DNA of 64,000 bases from Thermoanaerobaculia bacterium (GTDB taxonomy: Bacteria; Acidobacteriota; Thermoanaerobaculia; Multivoradales; JAHEKO01), in contig CALZIK010000143.1 in the NCBI GenBank assembly GCA_945787635.1, positions 1 through 64,000 of the forward strand, written 5' to 3'. Positions 1 to 9,300 of this stretch are shown piece by piece. The position numbers and the translations under genes were made by a program. Numbering within the stretch: position 1 is the stretch's first letter; the number at the start of each line of letters is the position of its first letter. Under the pieces are notes generated by a model, which made no database searches, was not told the origin of the DNA, and saw only the letters and a program-made list of their open reading frames with translations.

Positions 1-113
1 AGATCGCCGGTCAGCCAGAGCTGGTCGCGCCCGGTCTCGAAGGGCAGCCGCTCGAGCAGCCGAACAAGGGTTCGGAAGCAGCCGTGAACGTCGCCGAGGG
101 CGTAGATCGCCAC
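1..113 (-). CDS. apaH: ApaH-type symmetrical dinucleoside tetraphosphatase, N-terminal part (runs off the left edge)
   Basis: The reverse strand from a GTG at 113 encodes the first 37 residues of a calcineurin-fold phosphatase. It shows the family's opening beta strand and metal motif GDVHGC (residues 7-12), then DQLWLTGDL near residue 30, whose GD is the second metal-binding motif. This spacing and wording are characteristic of ApaH, which hydrolyses Ap4A to two ADP in the cytoplasm. The gene is cut by the window edge, so the remaining motifs cannot be checked. It begins 15 bp after the stop of the upstream SDR gene on the same strand, suggesting co-transcription. A related Ser/Thr-type phosphatase remains possible. 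Confidence 0.75.
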   Translation of the reverse strand, partial: MAIYALGDVHGCFRTLVRLLERLPFETGRDQLWLTGD

Positions 114-128
114 GTCGAGACCGCGTTC

Positions 129-896
129 TTACCGCGGCGCCATGCGCAACGCTCCGTCGAGACGAATCGTCTCGCCGTTGATCATCCGGTTCTCGAAAAC
201 GTGAACCACCAGAGCAGCGTACTCCTCGGACCGGCCCAGCCGAGAGGGAAACGGCACCTGTTCACCCAGAGAGATACGGGCCTTCTCGGGTAGGCCGGCC
301 ATGAGCGGGGTGTCGAACAGGCCGGGAGCGATCGTCACGACCCGAATTCCCTGGCGCGCCAGCTCGCGGGCGCTCGGCAGGGTCAGCCCGACAACTCCGC
401 CCTTGGAAGCCGCGTAGGCGACCTGACCGATCTGGCCTTCGAAAGCCGCTACCGATGCCGTGTTGATGATCGCTCCTCTCTCACCCTCGTCGTCGGTTTC
501 GCCACGGGCGATGGCTTCCGCGGCGAGGCGAAGAACGTTGAAGGTACCGATCAGGTTGACCTGGATCACCTTGGCGAAGGCTTCGAGAGAATGCGGCCCT
601 TGCTTGCCCAGGACTTTGCCGGGAGTACCGATCCCGGCGCAGCTGACCGCGCCATGCAGACCGCCGAAAGCTTCCACCGCAAGCTGGACCGCGGCGCCGA
701 CGGAATCGGCCTGTGTGACATCGGTGGGCGAGAACCGCACGTCCTCGCCCAGCTCTTGCGCCAGCGCCGCGCCGCGCCCCTGATTCAGATCCGCGATCAC
801 CACCCGGCCGCCCTCTTCGACCAATCCCCGGACGGTCGCCTCTCCGAGACCCGACGCGCCGCCGCTGACTAGAAACGCCTTACCGTGAAGTCTCAT
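129..896 (-). CDS. Short-chain dehydrogenase, 3-hydroxyacyl-CoA dehydrogenase type II-like
   Basis: This is a 255-aa classical SDR. The N-terminal cofactor loop is GGASGLG (residues 12-18), with an acidic residue at the end of the second strand (IADLN) pointing to NAD. The structural Asn lies in the CAG region, and the catalytic Ser-Tyr-Lys set is visible as NTAS, then YAASK. The C-terminal wording (PFPSRLG, then [13 protein letters not shown]) is typical of the HSD17B10/type II 3-hydroxyacyl-CoA dehydrogenase branch, which oxidises short-chain 3-hydroxyacyl-CoAs. The ATG at 896 is chosen because the fold starts directly after it. The gene is followed by the apaH-like gene and is divergent from the VOC gene with an 86-bp gap. 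Exact substrate is inferred. Confidence 0.88.
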   Translation of the reverse strand: MRLHGKAFLVSGGASGLGEATVRGLVEEGGRVVIADLNQGRGAALAQELGEDVRFSPTDVTQADSVGAAVQLAVEAFGGLHGAVSCAGIGTPGKVLGKQGPHSLEAFAKVIQVNLIGTFNVLRLAAEAIARGETDDEGERGAIINTASVAAFEGQIGQVAYAASKGGVVGLTLPSARELARQGIRVVTIAPGLFDTPLMAGLPEKARISLGEQVPFPSRLGRSEEYAALVVHVFENRMINGETIRLDGALRMAPR

Positions 897-982
897 CCAT
901 TCGTCTCCCTTTTCCGACCGGCGAAAGATACCATCGGCCGAGACACCGTTCGAATCATCGCCACTTCTCGCGGAGACATTGT

Positions 983-1372
983 ATGAGCCAGGACGCCAAG
1001 CCCGAGGTCGGCTCGATCGGTTGGATCGACCTAACCGTGCCCGATGCCGAACCCCTGCGCGACTTCTATGCCTCGGTGACCGGCTGGAAGCCCGAGCCGG
1101 TCGACATGGGCGGCTACTCGGATTTCAACATGACCGCGCCGGCAAGCGGCGAGCCGAAGGCGGGAATCTGCCACGCCCGGGGCGGCAACCGCGGAATCCC
1201 GCAGGCCTGGATCATCTACATCGTGGTCGCCGACCTCGACGCGAGCGTGGCCGCCTGTCGCGAACGGGGCGGTGAGGTCGTCGGGGAGCCGCGCCCGATG
1301 GGGGCGATGGGACGCTACGCCTTTATTCGCGATCCCGCCGGCGCCGCCTGCGCACTGTTTGAGTCCGCCTGA
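983..1372 (+). CDS. VOC (glyoxalase/bleomycin-resistance fold) family protein
   Basis: A 129-aa single-domain protein with the paired beta-alpha-beta-beta-beta modules of the vicinal oxygen chelate superfamily. The first module opens with [16 protein letters not shown] and the second with [22 protein letters not shown]. It closes with [14 protein letters not shown], the usual C-terminal strand of the family. Members include small dioxygenases, isomerases and resistance proteins, and the reaction cannot be assigned here. ATG 983 follows a plausible ribosome site (GCGGAGA at about 970-976). The last 58 bp overlap the 3' end of the convergent M28 peptidase gene. Confidence 0.85.
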   Translation: MSQDAKPEVGSIGWIDLTVPDAEPLRDFYASVTGWKPEPVDMGGYSDFNMTAPASGEPKAGICHARGGNRGIPQAWIIYIVVADLDASVAACRERGGEVVGEPRPMGAMGRYAFIRDPAGAACALFESA

Positions 1373-2553
1373 GGCCGAGCGACCTTCGCGAGGTGCAGAA
1401 TGATCGCTCGCGCCAGGACGGCCACATCTGCAAGCGCCCGAGGCTCGAGGTTCTCGCCGCGGTCGTGCCGCGAGTGCACCGCCAGCACCGCCGGGCTCAG
1501 GGACCCACTCGCGAGAGTCAAGCTTTCAATGCCGCGATGGGCGAACGGAATCGCATCGACTCCCATGCCCGGGGGCAGTAGCGCGCCGCGAACCTTCATA
1601 TCGAACTCCGCGGCGGCAGCGCGCGCGACCGCCGACATCCGCGCCGAGAATCGCCGACCGAGGCCGTAGCGCTCGAGTAGAACAACCGGTCCGGGGATGC
1701 CGGCACCATCGATGTTGACCGCGAAGACCGGCCGGCCGCGCAGCTCTCCTGCGTGCCGGTCCAGCCATCGCATGGCTCCGACCATGTGGTCCTCCTCGGC
1801 GCCCGGCGACAGAAAGAGCAGCTCGATCTCGTCGGAAACTTCAGCGGTCAGGTTCTTCGCCAGCTCGGCCAGAATCGCTACCGCACCGGCGTTGTCCACG
1901 CCACCGGGCGAGAGGTTCCCGCTGCGAAGCGTCGCGAGAAGAGCCAGCGCTGCGCAAGCCACAGAGGCGGGCACGAACAGCACAGCCGTGGACATCGCCG
2001 CGCCGAAAACCGCTGACAACTCGACTCCGGCGAGCACCAGAACCCCGAAAATCGCCGCAAGAGTCGCCCCGGCCCGCCACGGCAGCGTCAAGCTCTGGGA
2101 CTTGGAATCGTGGTGTGCCATCAGGATGAGAGTTGCCACTGGAGGGCTCGATCCAGGGGTCCGCGCACGGCGGGTCCCGACCACATTCACGGTCTGTGTT
2201 GGCCCGTCGAGCCGGTAGATGGTCTCCAACCACGGCACCCAAGAGAGAAAGACGCCGCCTCCCAGCACCGCCGCGGTGACCAGCGCGAGCGCCACTCCCG
2301 GCCGATCCGGAGCTGCCAGTGCGGACGCCGCGATCAGGGCGGCGCAACCGAGTAGTAGGACCCGCAAAGCCCGAAACGCCGGCCTGACATCGTAGGAAAA
2401 GCCCTCCTCGCGGACTTCGAGCTCTGCGGCCTCAAACCACGAGCGCACGATCTCGATCGCCCGCCGATCCCCAACGGTGCCCGGATACCGAGGAAAAGCG
2501 AGCTCCTGCGCGCGATCGTAGATGGACCGGCCGCTGATCGCCGGCGCTTTCAT
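1315..2553 (-). CDS. Membrane-associated M28-family zinc aminopeptidase
   Basis: A 412-aa protein with an M28 peptidase domain interrupted by hydrophobic helices. The zinc-site elements are visible in order: HHD in MAHHDSKSQS, the bridging Asp in GGVDNAGA, the catalytic and ligand acids in GAEEDH, an Asp in VNIDGAG, and the last His in HSRHDRGE. Two or three transmembrane stretches lie near residues 55-100 and 155-205. M28 enzymes remove N-terminal residues from peptides; a membrane anchoring with the active site outside is inferred. The start at ATG 2553 overlaps the stop of the upstream MBL gene as ATGA, which indicates translational coupling. An in-frame upstream extension inside the MBL gene was rejected. 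Confidence 0.88.
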   Translation of the reverse strand: MKAPAISGRSIYDRAQELAFPRYPGTVGDRRAIEIVRSWFEAAELEVREEGFSYDVRPAFRALRVLLLGCAALIAASALAAPDRPGVALALVTAAVLGGGVFLSWVPWLETIYRLDGPTQTVNVVGTRRARTPGSSPPVATLILMAHHDSKSQSLTLPWRAGATLAAIFGVLVLAGVELSAVFGAAMSTAVLFVPASVACAALALLATLRSGNLSPGGVDNAGAVAILAELAKNLTAEVSDEIELLFLSPGAEEDHMVGAMRWLDRHAGELRGRPVFAVNIDGAGIPGPVVLLERYGLGRRFSARMSAVARAAAAEFDMKVRGALLPPGMGVDAIPFAHRGIESLTLASGSLSPAVLAVHSRHDRGENLEPRALADVAVLARAIILHLAKVARPQADSNSAQAAPAGSRIKA

Positions 2554-3494
2554 CGACCCTCCTCGACCGTCAGCGTCTCGCCGATTGCCATTCGCGCCAA
2601 GCGCTTCCCGTCCTCGTGCCGCCTCGCGCGCCACCACGCCTCGACTCGTTCGATCGGCTCTGACAGGGTCTCGTCGGTCAGTCGGATCGAGCCCCAATGC
2701 ATGGGTACGAACGCTTCCGCGCCGGTGTCGAGGAAGGCTCGACAGGCTTGCTCGGGGTTGAGGTGGTTGTTTTCCATGAACCAGCCCGGCTCGTAGGCGC
2801 CCACCGGCAGCATGGCGACGTCCAGACCCGGGAACCGGCGGCCGATCTCGGCGAAGCCTCCGAACCAGGCGCTGTCACCGGCGTGGTAGACCGAGCTGCG
2901 GGACGCCTGAATGACAAAGCCTCCCCAGTGGGTCCGATTGACGTCCAGAACTCCGCGGCGCGACCAATGGCGCGACGGCACCATCGTGACCTCGACGTCT
3001 CCGATCCGGAAGCTATCCCACCATGCGAGCTCCACCACCGGCCTACGGTTCCACCGGTCGAACCAGCGCCCGAGTCCTTCAGGAACCAGGGCGGCAGCCT
3101 CCCGGGGCACCGATCGAAGCGCTTCGAGATCGAGATGATCGTAGTGGTTATGGCTGATCAGGACGGCGTCAATCGTCGGCCAGTCTCGGGGTTCGAGAGG
3201 CGCCGGCACATGGTTTCGATAGACGCGGGCGACCGACCGTGAGAGTACCGGGTCGATCAAGAGCCGCCGCCCACCGATCGCCAGCAGAAAGCCAGCGTGC
3301 CCGAGCCAGGTGAGACGGGTCCTGTCACCGGCTTCGTGAATCAAACCGCGGTCCGGCTCCACGCTCGGCGCCGGTTCTCCCGGCGGAGACCGTTTGCGCT
3401 TGCCGACCAGGGGCTCCCAGACGCCCCATCGAAACACCGCCGTCCCGGTGGCAGGGCGGTGATCGGGATCGAGGTTGCGGTAGCGCTTGGACAT
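2550..3494 (-). CDS. MBL-fold metal-dependent hydrolase (NAPE-PLD/UlaG-like)
   Basis: A 314-aa metallo-beta-lactamase-fold protein. The core begins with TWLGHAGFLL. The dinuclear metal motif appears as HNHYDHLD, followed by a His after SRHWS, an Asp in YHAGDSAW and a His in PMHWGS. This pattern is typical of the family that includes N-acyl-phosphatidylethanolamine phospholipase D and UlaG-like lactonases. The substrate cannot be deduced. It is transcribed with the downstream M28 peptidase gene by a 4-bp ATGA overlap. It is divergent from the DUF1499 gene with a 134-bp intergenic region. Confidence 0.9.
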   Translation of the reverse strand: MSKRYRNLDPDHRPATGTAVFRWGVWEPLVGKRKRSPPGEPAPSVEPDRGLIHEAGDRTRLTWLGHAGFLLAIGGRRLLIDPVLSRSVARVYRNHVPAPLEPRDWPTIDAVLISHNHYDHLDLEALRSVPREAAALVPEGLGRWFDRWNRRPVVELAWWDSFRIGDVEVTMVPSRHWSRRGVLDVNRTHWGGFVIQASRSSVYHAGDSAWFGGFAEIGRRFPGLDVAMLPVGAYEPGWFMENNHLNPEQACRAFLDTGAEAFVPMHWGSIRLTDETLSEPIERVEAWWRARRHEDGKRLARMAIGETLTVEEGR

Positions 3495-3628
3495 CGTCTT
3501 GGGCTCGGCCAGCGTCCAACCCGGGCGCGCGGACCTCGAACCGTACCAGGACCGAGCACCAGCCGACCGTCGAGGCCTCGGGAACCCGGCCGCAACCCGG
3601 ATACCATCGGCCGAGGAGGATTTGCTCT

Positions 3629-4084
3629 ATGCTGCGACTCGTTGGGGCGGCCGTCGCCCTCATCGCTCTTTTGATTGTCGGCCGCTTCGCCTACCTGAGC
3701 ATGACCGCCCGACCGCCTCAGAATCTCGGCCCCGCCGCCGAACGGCTCGCACCATGCCCGGACCGTCCGAATTGCGTCTCGAGCCAGGCCCGACGCGATA
3801 GCCAAAAGGTCGAGCCACTCGTGGTCGATGGTGATCCGGCAACTGCGCTCGCGCGGGCGGCGTCCGCGATCGAGAGCATGCCGCGAGCCCGGGTCGTCGC
3901 CTCCGGCGACGGTTACCTGCACGCCGAGTACCGAAGCGCAATCTTCCGTTTCGTCGACGACCTCGAGCTGCTGCACGATCCCGCCGTCCCCGGATTTCAG
4001 GTTCGCTCGGCATCGCGGGTGGGCCACTCCGACGTCGGCGCGAACCGCAAACGGGTCGAGGCCTTGCGCTCGCTGCTCGAGTAG
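3629..4084 (+). CDS. DUF1499 family membrane-anchored protein
   Basis: A 151-aa protein with one N-terminal transmembrane segment (about residues 4-24). The DUF1499 signature follows: CPDRPNCVSSQA at about 43-54 and a C-terminal region with FRFVDDLEL and GHSDVGANRKRVE. The function of DUF1499 is unknown; members are often lipoproteins or membrane proteins. The start at ATG 3629 is supported by the purine-rich GAGGAGGA at 3613-3620. It is convergent with the LTXXQ gene, 64 bp apart. Confidence 0.85.
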   Translation: MLRLVGAAVALIALLIVGRFAYLSMTARPPQNLGPAAERLAPCPDRPNCVSSQARRDSQKVEPLVVDGDPATALARAASAIESMPRARVVASGDGYLHAEYRSAIFRFVDDLELLHDPAVPGFQVRSASRVGHSDVGANRKRVEALRSLLE

Positions 4085-4148
4085 CAACCTGAAAACAACC
4101 CCCCGCACGGTCGGCGGGGATTGTGCGAAGCTCGGCCGTTGCGAACGG

Positions 4149-4784
4149 CTACCGCGCCGGGCGTCTTTTCTGCCGATGTCTCTCGAACGTCTCGCGCCGG
4201 TGCTCGCGCAGCGCTCCACGCAGCTCCTTCAGCCGGGCAAGCTCCTCGAGCTGCTCTGGCGTCAAGACCTCGCGCACGCGCCCGGCCTGCCGCGCTCGGA
4301 CCACCGCCAGTTCCACGTTCACGGCCGCTACCGCTTGCGCCTTGGCGCGAACCGATGCCTCGTCATGAGGATCACTTTCGATCTGGTCGCGCACCTGAGC
4401 GCCCAGAAGGCGCATCTCCTCGTGAAGGCTCACGACCTGCTCGCGCTCGCTCTCGATAATCCTCTTGATCTCGTCGCGCTGGCCGTCACTCAGGTCGAGC
4501 TGCTTCAACGCGAAGTGGATGCCGAATAGGCCCGGGCCACCACCGGGCCCACCGAGCGCCATCATCAGAGGGTCCATACCAGGACCCCGATGAGAACGAC
4601 CACCTCGATCCCCGCCCCTCCAGCCTCGCTCGACGAAGGGCGCGTCCCGGCCGGGCTCCGGCTCTTGAGCCAGGGCCGGCATCCCGAGCGATATCAGAGC
4701 CAGCAGAGCCACAAGGGCCAGCAGCGCGATCGTCGCAACGTTCAGAGGTGCGACCAGGGTGTTGTTTCTCGTTGTCATGTTCAT
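4149..4784 (-). CDS. Periplasmic LTXXQ (Spy/CpxP-like) stress protein, larger paralogue
   Basis: A 211-aa exported protein with a signal-like hydrophobic segment at about residues 14-38 ending near PALAQ. A Gly/Arg-rich linker follows, then a long helical region (LSDGQRDEIKRII, then EVLTPEQLEELARL) matching Spy/CpxP and periplasmic heavy-metal-sensor proteins. Known relatives are ATP-independent chaperones or negative regulators of envelope stress. ATG 4784 is preceded by GGGAG. It is the last gene of an ECF sigma operon, suggesting that it is either a target or a feedback component of that sigma factor. Which role applies cannot be read from sequence. Confidence 0.82.
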   Translation of the reverse strand: MNMTTRNNTLVAPLNVATIALLALVALLALISLGMPALAQEPEPGRDAPFVERGWRGGDRGGRSHRGPGMDPLMMALGGPGGGPGLFGIHFALKQLDLSDGQRDEIKRIIESEREQVVSLHEEMRLLGAQVRDQIESDPHDEASVRAKAQAVAAVNVELAVVRARQAGRVREVLTPEQLEELARLKELRGALREHRRETFERHRQKRRPAR

Positions 4785-4847
4785 CTCCCGTGTTCTCGAT
4801 CGGTTGGCTCGGTCACATCTAGATAGATGCGCTTCGCTCCTCGGCGG

Positions 4848-5279
4848 TTACGGTGTTCGTCGCGTTGCTGGCCCGCGCCGCCTGTCGGAAGGAGGCCCTT
4901 CGCCTCGAAAGCGTTCCCGGCGGCGCTCCTGTCGAGACATGAACTCCTGCAACCGAGCGCGCTGCCCAGGTGTCAGCACTTCAGAGATAGCTTCCATCGT
5001 TTCGGTGTTCATGGCACGAAGCCTCGGCCCGAAGTCGCGGCGTAGCGCTTCCGCCTCGCGTCGACTTCGTTCGAGAATCTCGCGCACCTCGTCGCGCTGG
5101 CGCTCGCTGAGCTCCAGATTGTGGGTCAGCCAGCGCTCGAACATCGGGCCTACCGGCATCGGCGGGGCGGTAGGCCTCTCAATGCGCTGGGAATAGACCA
5201 TGTGGGCCCCCAGAGCTCCAATCGCCAGCCCGCTCGCAAACAGCGCAGCCGCCGCAAGAATCGCAATGCCTTTGTTCAC
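4848..5279 (-). CDS. Periplasmic LTXXQ (Spy/CpxP-like) stress protein, smaller paralogue
   Basis: A 143-aa protein with an N-terminal membrane or signal helix (residues 4-25) and a helical domain carrying LSERQRDEVREIL and EVLTPGQRARLQEF, the repeated LTXXQ-type signature. It resembles CpxP/Spy and the periplasmic metal-sensor group. The start is taken as GTG 5279, because a strong GGAAGG lies just upstream and the membrane helix begins at once. A longer frame would overlap the anti-sigma gene. It sits 14 bp after the anti-sigma stop and 63 bp before the larger paralogue. Confidence 0.82.
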   Translation of the reverse strand: MNKGIAILAAAALFASGLAIGALGAHMVYSQRIERPTAPPMPVGPMFERWLTHNLELSERQRDEVREILERSRREAEALRRDFGPRLRAMNTETMEAISEVLTPGQRARLQEFMSRQERRRERFRGEGPPSDRRRGPATRRTP

Positions 5280-5293
5280 CTGCGCACGCCTTC

Positions 5294-5665
5294 CTATTCG
5301 CCGCTCAGAACCCAGATCAACACTTGGTCGTCTCCGGCCTCGGTCCAGAGTTCGACCGGTGAGGGTGTGGTGAGCCAGCACCATCCCAGGAGCGCCAGCG
5401 CAAGCGCCGTCGTCGCCGGCAGCAGCCGCAGGGCCGCCCAAGTCAACGGATTCTCCCGCTCCGGCAGGCCAGCAGCCACCCGGGCCGCGAAGTTCGACGG
5501 CGGCAGCGCATTTGCATTGGCCGGTCGGCCGAGAAGCTCACCGGCGGACACCATGCGCTCCGCGAAGCGTGCGCAGTCCGAACAGCGCTGTCGGTGCCGT
5601 TCGAGAGCGGAAAGCATTCCCTCGGCTTGCCTCGCCAGAGCCGTTTGAAAGTCGTGACAGTTCAT
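5294..5665 (-). CDS. Zinc-type membrane anti-sigma factor (ZAS / zf-HC2)
   Basis: A 123-aa protein. The N-terminal cytoplasmic part has the zinc-binding anti-sigma motif His-x3-Cys-x2-Cys (HRQRCSDC, about residues 23-30), with an upstream MNCHDF. One transmembrane helix lies near residues 80-102, followed by a short periplasmic tail. Proteins of this build hold a partner ECF sigma factor inactive. ATG 5665 overlaps the sigma gene stop as ATGA, the standard coupling for a sigma/anti-sigma pair. A longer upstream start inside the sigma gene was rejected. Confidence 0.88.
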   Translation of the reverse strand: MNCHDFQTALARQAEGMLSALERHRQRCSDCARFAERMVSAGELLGRPANANALPPSNFAARVAAGLPERENPLTWAALRLLPATTALALALLGWCWLTTPSPVELWTEAGDDQVLIWVLSGE

Positions 5666-6249
5666 TTTCCGGTCTCTCCATTCAACAGTTTCCGCAACCG
5701 ACGGCGCGCACGATGGGCCCGCACCTTGACCTTCGACCGGCTCCACCCGAGCTTGTCGGCGATCTCGGCGGACGTCCAGCCTTCTCCGTGCAGAAGCTGG
5801 AGGACAAATCGATCCTCGGGTTCGAGCTTTGCGAGCAGGCGCTCGGCGTCCAGCCGTTGCCCGGGTTTCGTCTCGGGCGCCGCGACGTCGAAATCGGTGA
5901 CGCCAGCATCCTCAGGCCGGCGTTTTCGAAGCCTCGCGTAGCAGCAGTTGAGGCAGACCCGGGTCAGCCAGTGCTCAAACGGTGCCTTGGCTCGATAGGT
6001 ACCGAGCTTGCGCCAGATCAGGAAAAAAGTCTCCTGGGCCACCTCTTCGATCTCCTCGGGCCGGCGAAAAAAGCGCCCCGCCAGGCGAAACACCCTGCGC
6101 TCGTGGCGCTTGACCAGAGCTTCGAACGCCCCCCGATCCCCGCGCCGGGCGGCCTCGATCCAGAGAGCCTCCTCCCGGTTCGCCGCGTCGGCGAAGCCCT
6201 CGCTCACCCCGGTGTTCCAGCAGATGTTCCAGTAAGTCTCAGCGGCCAT
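5662..6249 (-). CDS. ECF (RpoE-type) RNA polymerase sigma factor
   Basis: A 195-aa sigma-70 family protein. Region 2 spans roughly residues 40-105, with GAFEALVKRHERRVFRLAGR and EEVAQETFFLIWRKL. Region 4 spans 135-190, with the helix-turn-helix WTSAEIADKLGWSRSKVKVR. The absence of regions 1.1 and 3 identifies the extracytoplasmic-function group. It is the first gene of a four-gene unit with its anti-sigma factor and two LTXXQ periplasmic proteins, so an envelope-stress or metal-stress regulon is the natural reading. Autoregulation is likely for this class but no promoter was confirmed. Confidence 0.92.
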   Translation of the reverse strand: MAAETYWNICWNTGVSEGFADAANREEALWIEAARRGDRGAFEALVKRHERRVFRLAGRFFRRPEEIEEVAQETFFLIWRKLGTYRAKAPFEHWLTRVCLNCCYARLRKRRPEDAGVTDFDVAAPETKPGQRLDAERLLAKLEPEDRFVLQLLHGEGWTSAEIADKLGWSRSKVKVRAHRARRRLRKLLNGETGK

Positions 6250-6325
6250 GGCTCTCCCGCTAGGTTAGATGCTCGGGCCCGCGCCGCGGTTACAGAGCGC
6301 GCCGCCAGGGGTCCGGCGGGGCTGG

Positions 6326-9300
6326 TCATCCGGCGCGCCCGACGGTCTCGGGAGCATACCGACGCCTCAGCCTGAGAACGCTTCCCTCCCGGGTGGCCTG
6401 AAACAGCTTTCGAAATACCGGTTCGTACGAGCTGCCGGCGGCCGGCTTGCCGTTGACCTCGGTCAGGTCGATCGACTTGTTGGGCTCGCTCTGGCGAGTC
6501 AGGAGGTTCTTCATGAATCCGAAATAGCGTTCGAGCTCGGGATGGTCGGTCGCCGCATCGATCTCCAGACGACCGCCATGGCCGCGCGAAATCACCACCA
6601 GATGGGCGCCGTGAAAGACGAGATGGTTCGACGGCAAACGCGCCGGGAGCTTTCCCTTGAACTCCTCCAGGCCCAGCCCCGCCGGAGAGGCCGGATCCGC
6701 GGCGCTCATCCAGTAGATCGCATCCGTGGGCAGGCCGTCGCGGAGCTGGCGCACCGTGTCGTGGGCGGCAAACTGAAGGCCCGCGATGCCGTCGAAGAAC
6801 TGACCGGCCACGATCTCGCCGGAAAGCTCCATCAGGCGCAGCGTCCTGAAGAGGCTCGACCAGGAGAACGCCCCCGCCTCACGGCTGAGGAGCTCTCGGA
6901 ACACCACACCGTACCGGTCGAGCAGAAGTCGCACACGATCCTTGTTGGTCTCTTCGCGATCGAGCGCATCCTCCGACCGTCTCTCGGCCAGGCCTTCGAT
7001 CGCGAACCAGTCGCCCGGGTAGAAGACATTGGGCCGCCACCGATCCACGGAGCCGCGGCGCGACGGTCGCCGCACCCGAGGTGGCGCCGGTTCTCCCCTC
7101 GCGCCCGAGGCCGCGTCGAAGGCAAAGTGTGTGGCCAGACCCTGCCGGACCGCGGCGAAGCTGGTGTTCGACAGCTCGCCTCTCCACGCGGCTTGCCAGA
7201 GTCGATCGGCGGTTCCCGACAACGGCTCGCCTCGGTGGCGAGCGATCTCCTCGAACCGAAACCTCCCTCCCGGAATCGGTAGGAGCGGCGGCCGCGGGTC
7301 GGCAGACTCGGGCGGATCGACTTCGTTGGGCTCTTCCGAAACCTGTGCTTCGCCTCGCACCAAGGCGATCTCCTCGGGAAACACGAAACAGAGCTTCTCC
7401 CTGCCGCGGCCAAGCCAGAGAAGGTCGGTCTCCTGAAACACGCTGTCCAGCCAGGCGGTGTAGTACGGATCCAGGCGCGCTGGGAAGATCTCGGACTCCC
7501 AGAGCTTCGCCGGCGCGGCGTAGCCGATGAGGTGGTCGAGCGCGCGCTTGAGGTCCTGCCGATCGCCGCCGCGCCCGATGAGACGTTGACGCCGCGCAAA
7601 GAAGAGGGCAAGTTCCCCGAGCGGTCGCGCCTCGAGCCTGGGTCGGCTACGCGCGCGCTGAATTCTCAGGAGCCGTTCGAGGTTCTCGGCGTCGCAGAGC
7701 TCGACCTCGTCCCGATCATGGCGAAACCGATCAGCGATCACCACGCCCTGCTCTGTAAGATCCGCAATCGAGCCGTCGAGCCGTGCCCGCGACAAGCCGA
7801 GTACGGCCTGCGCTCTGGCTTCCGGTACGGGACCGTAAAAGCGGAGCCATTCGGCGAGGAGCTGTTCCGCGCTGCCCAAAAGCTCAGGGTCGTCGGCCGC
7901 GGCGCGTGGCAGGTCGGCATCGGAGCCGCCCGAAAGCGGCGTCACCGAGCGCGGCGAGCCCAGCGCGGCGATCAGCTCCGGCAGGCGCTCCCGCGCGCAA
8001 ACAACGGTAGCGTCCCAGCGCGCCACCACGAGCCTGGGGGAAGCGGCCTCGAGAACCGGCTGCAGTTCGCTCGAAGGCCCGCCCTCCGAAGAGCCGTCGC
8101 GCTCAATTGCCTCGATCAGCTCGCGCCACTCCTCTTCGGCGATCAGGGCGCGCTCCTTGACCCACTCGACCAGCTCGACAGCGTCGCGCGGCGCATACCC
8201 GGGGAAGGTCCGCTGGAGTTTGCGCTCGAACTCCTCGAGTATCGAGCCGCGAAACCGCGGTCGAAGCTCCGCCGAAAACACCACCTCGCGCAGCACGCTG
8301 TCCTTTAGCGCGCCGGTCTTTCGCGTCTCGGGAGCATCGTCTTCGTACATGAGACGGTTGGTCGTTCGCCACATGAGGTCGGCCGCAAACGGCGACGCCG
8401 CCGAGGTCGCCACCTCATCGATCCTGATCTCGCCGCGATCGAGCTTCTGAAGCGCTGTCTTGAGCGCCTCAAGTTCGAACTCGTCTTCGATGCAGGTCCG
8501 CCAGGTCTCCACCACGATCGGAAAGTCTCCGTAACGAGAGACCGACTCGAGGAGCTTTTTGCCGCGCTCGCGCTGCAGCCAGAGCGGCACCCGGCGCTTC
8601 AAGGTCGAGCGCGGCAGAAGCAGTGCCCGGCCGGCGTTCTCGCGAAAGCGGGCTCCAAAAAGACCCGTCGCATCGAGGCTCTTCTTGAGCAGGCTTGCGA
8701 GCGGCACGGTCGCGAGGTGGGTGACGAGATCGGCAATCGACAGATCTTCGGGCCCGGTCAGAAGGAGACAATCGTTGTTGGCGTCGCACTCCAGGCTCTC
8801 TCCGAAGAGCTCGCGACAGGCGATTGGCAAAATCAACGACAGCGGACGATTGAGACGCCCCCCCCAGCCGGAGTGGAGGATCCACGTCCGGCGCCCATTC
8901 GAGGCGTCGTCGGGCGGCAGCTTCTCGAGAAGCAACCGGTGGCGATGCGGCAAGAACCCGGTCGCCGCCCGCTGCCGTTCGAGCCATTCGATGAGCTCGC
9001 TTGCCGCGGCGTTCTCCATGGCGTGCTTTTTGACCAGCTCGTCGAAAAGCTCGGTCGCGCCCTCTCGGCTGGCCAGCGTCCGGTCGGCCCGCTCCAGAAA
9101 CGAGCCGATCCGCTCCGAAAGATGGAAGCTCCGATTGCGCTCCTCAGCTCGCCAGAACGGAGCAAAGGACGAACCCCGGCGCGACGGCGAAACCAGCACA
9201 TCGCTATGAGTGATCTTGCGGACTCGCCAGGATTGCGCGCCGAGGGTGAAGGTATCTCCAAGCGATCTCTCCCAAACGAACTCTTCGTCGAGCTCTCCGA

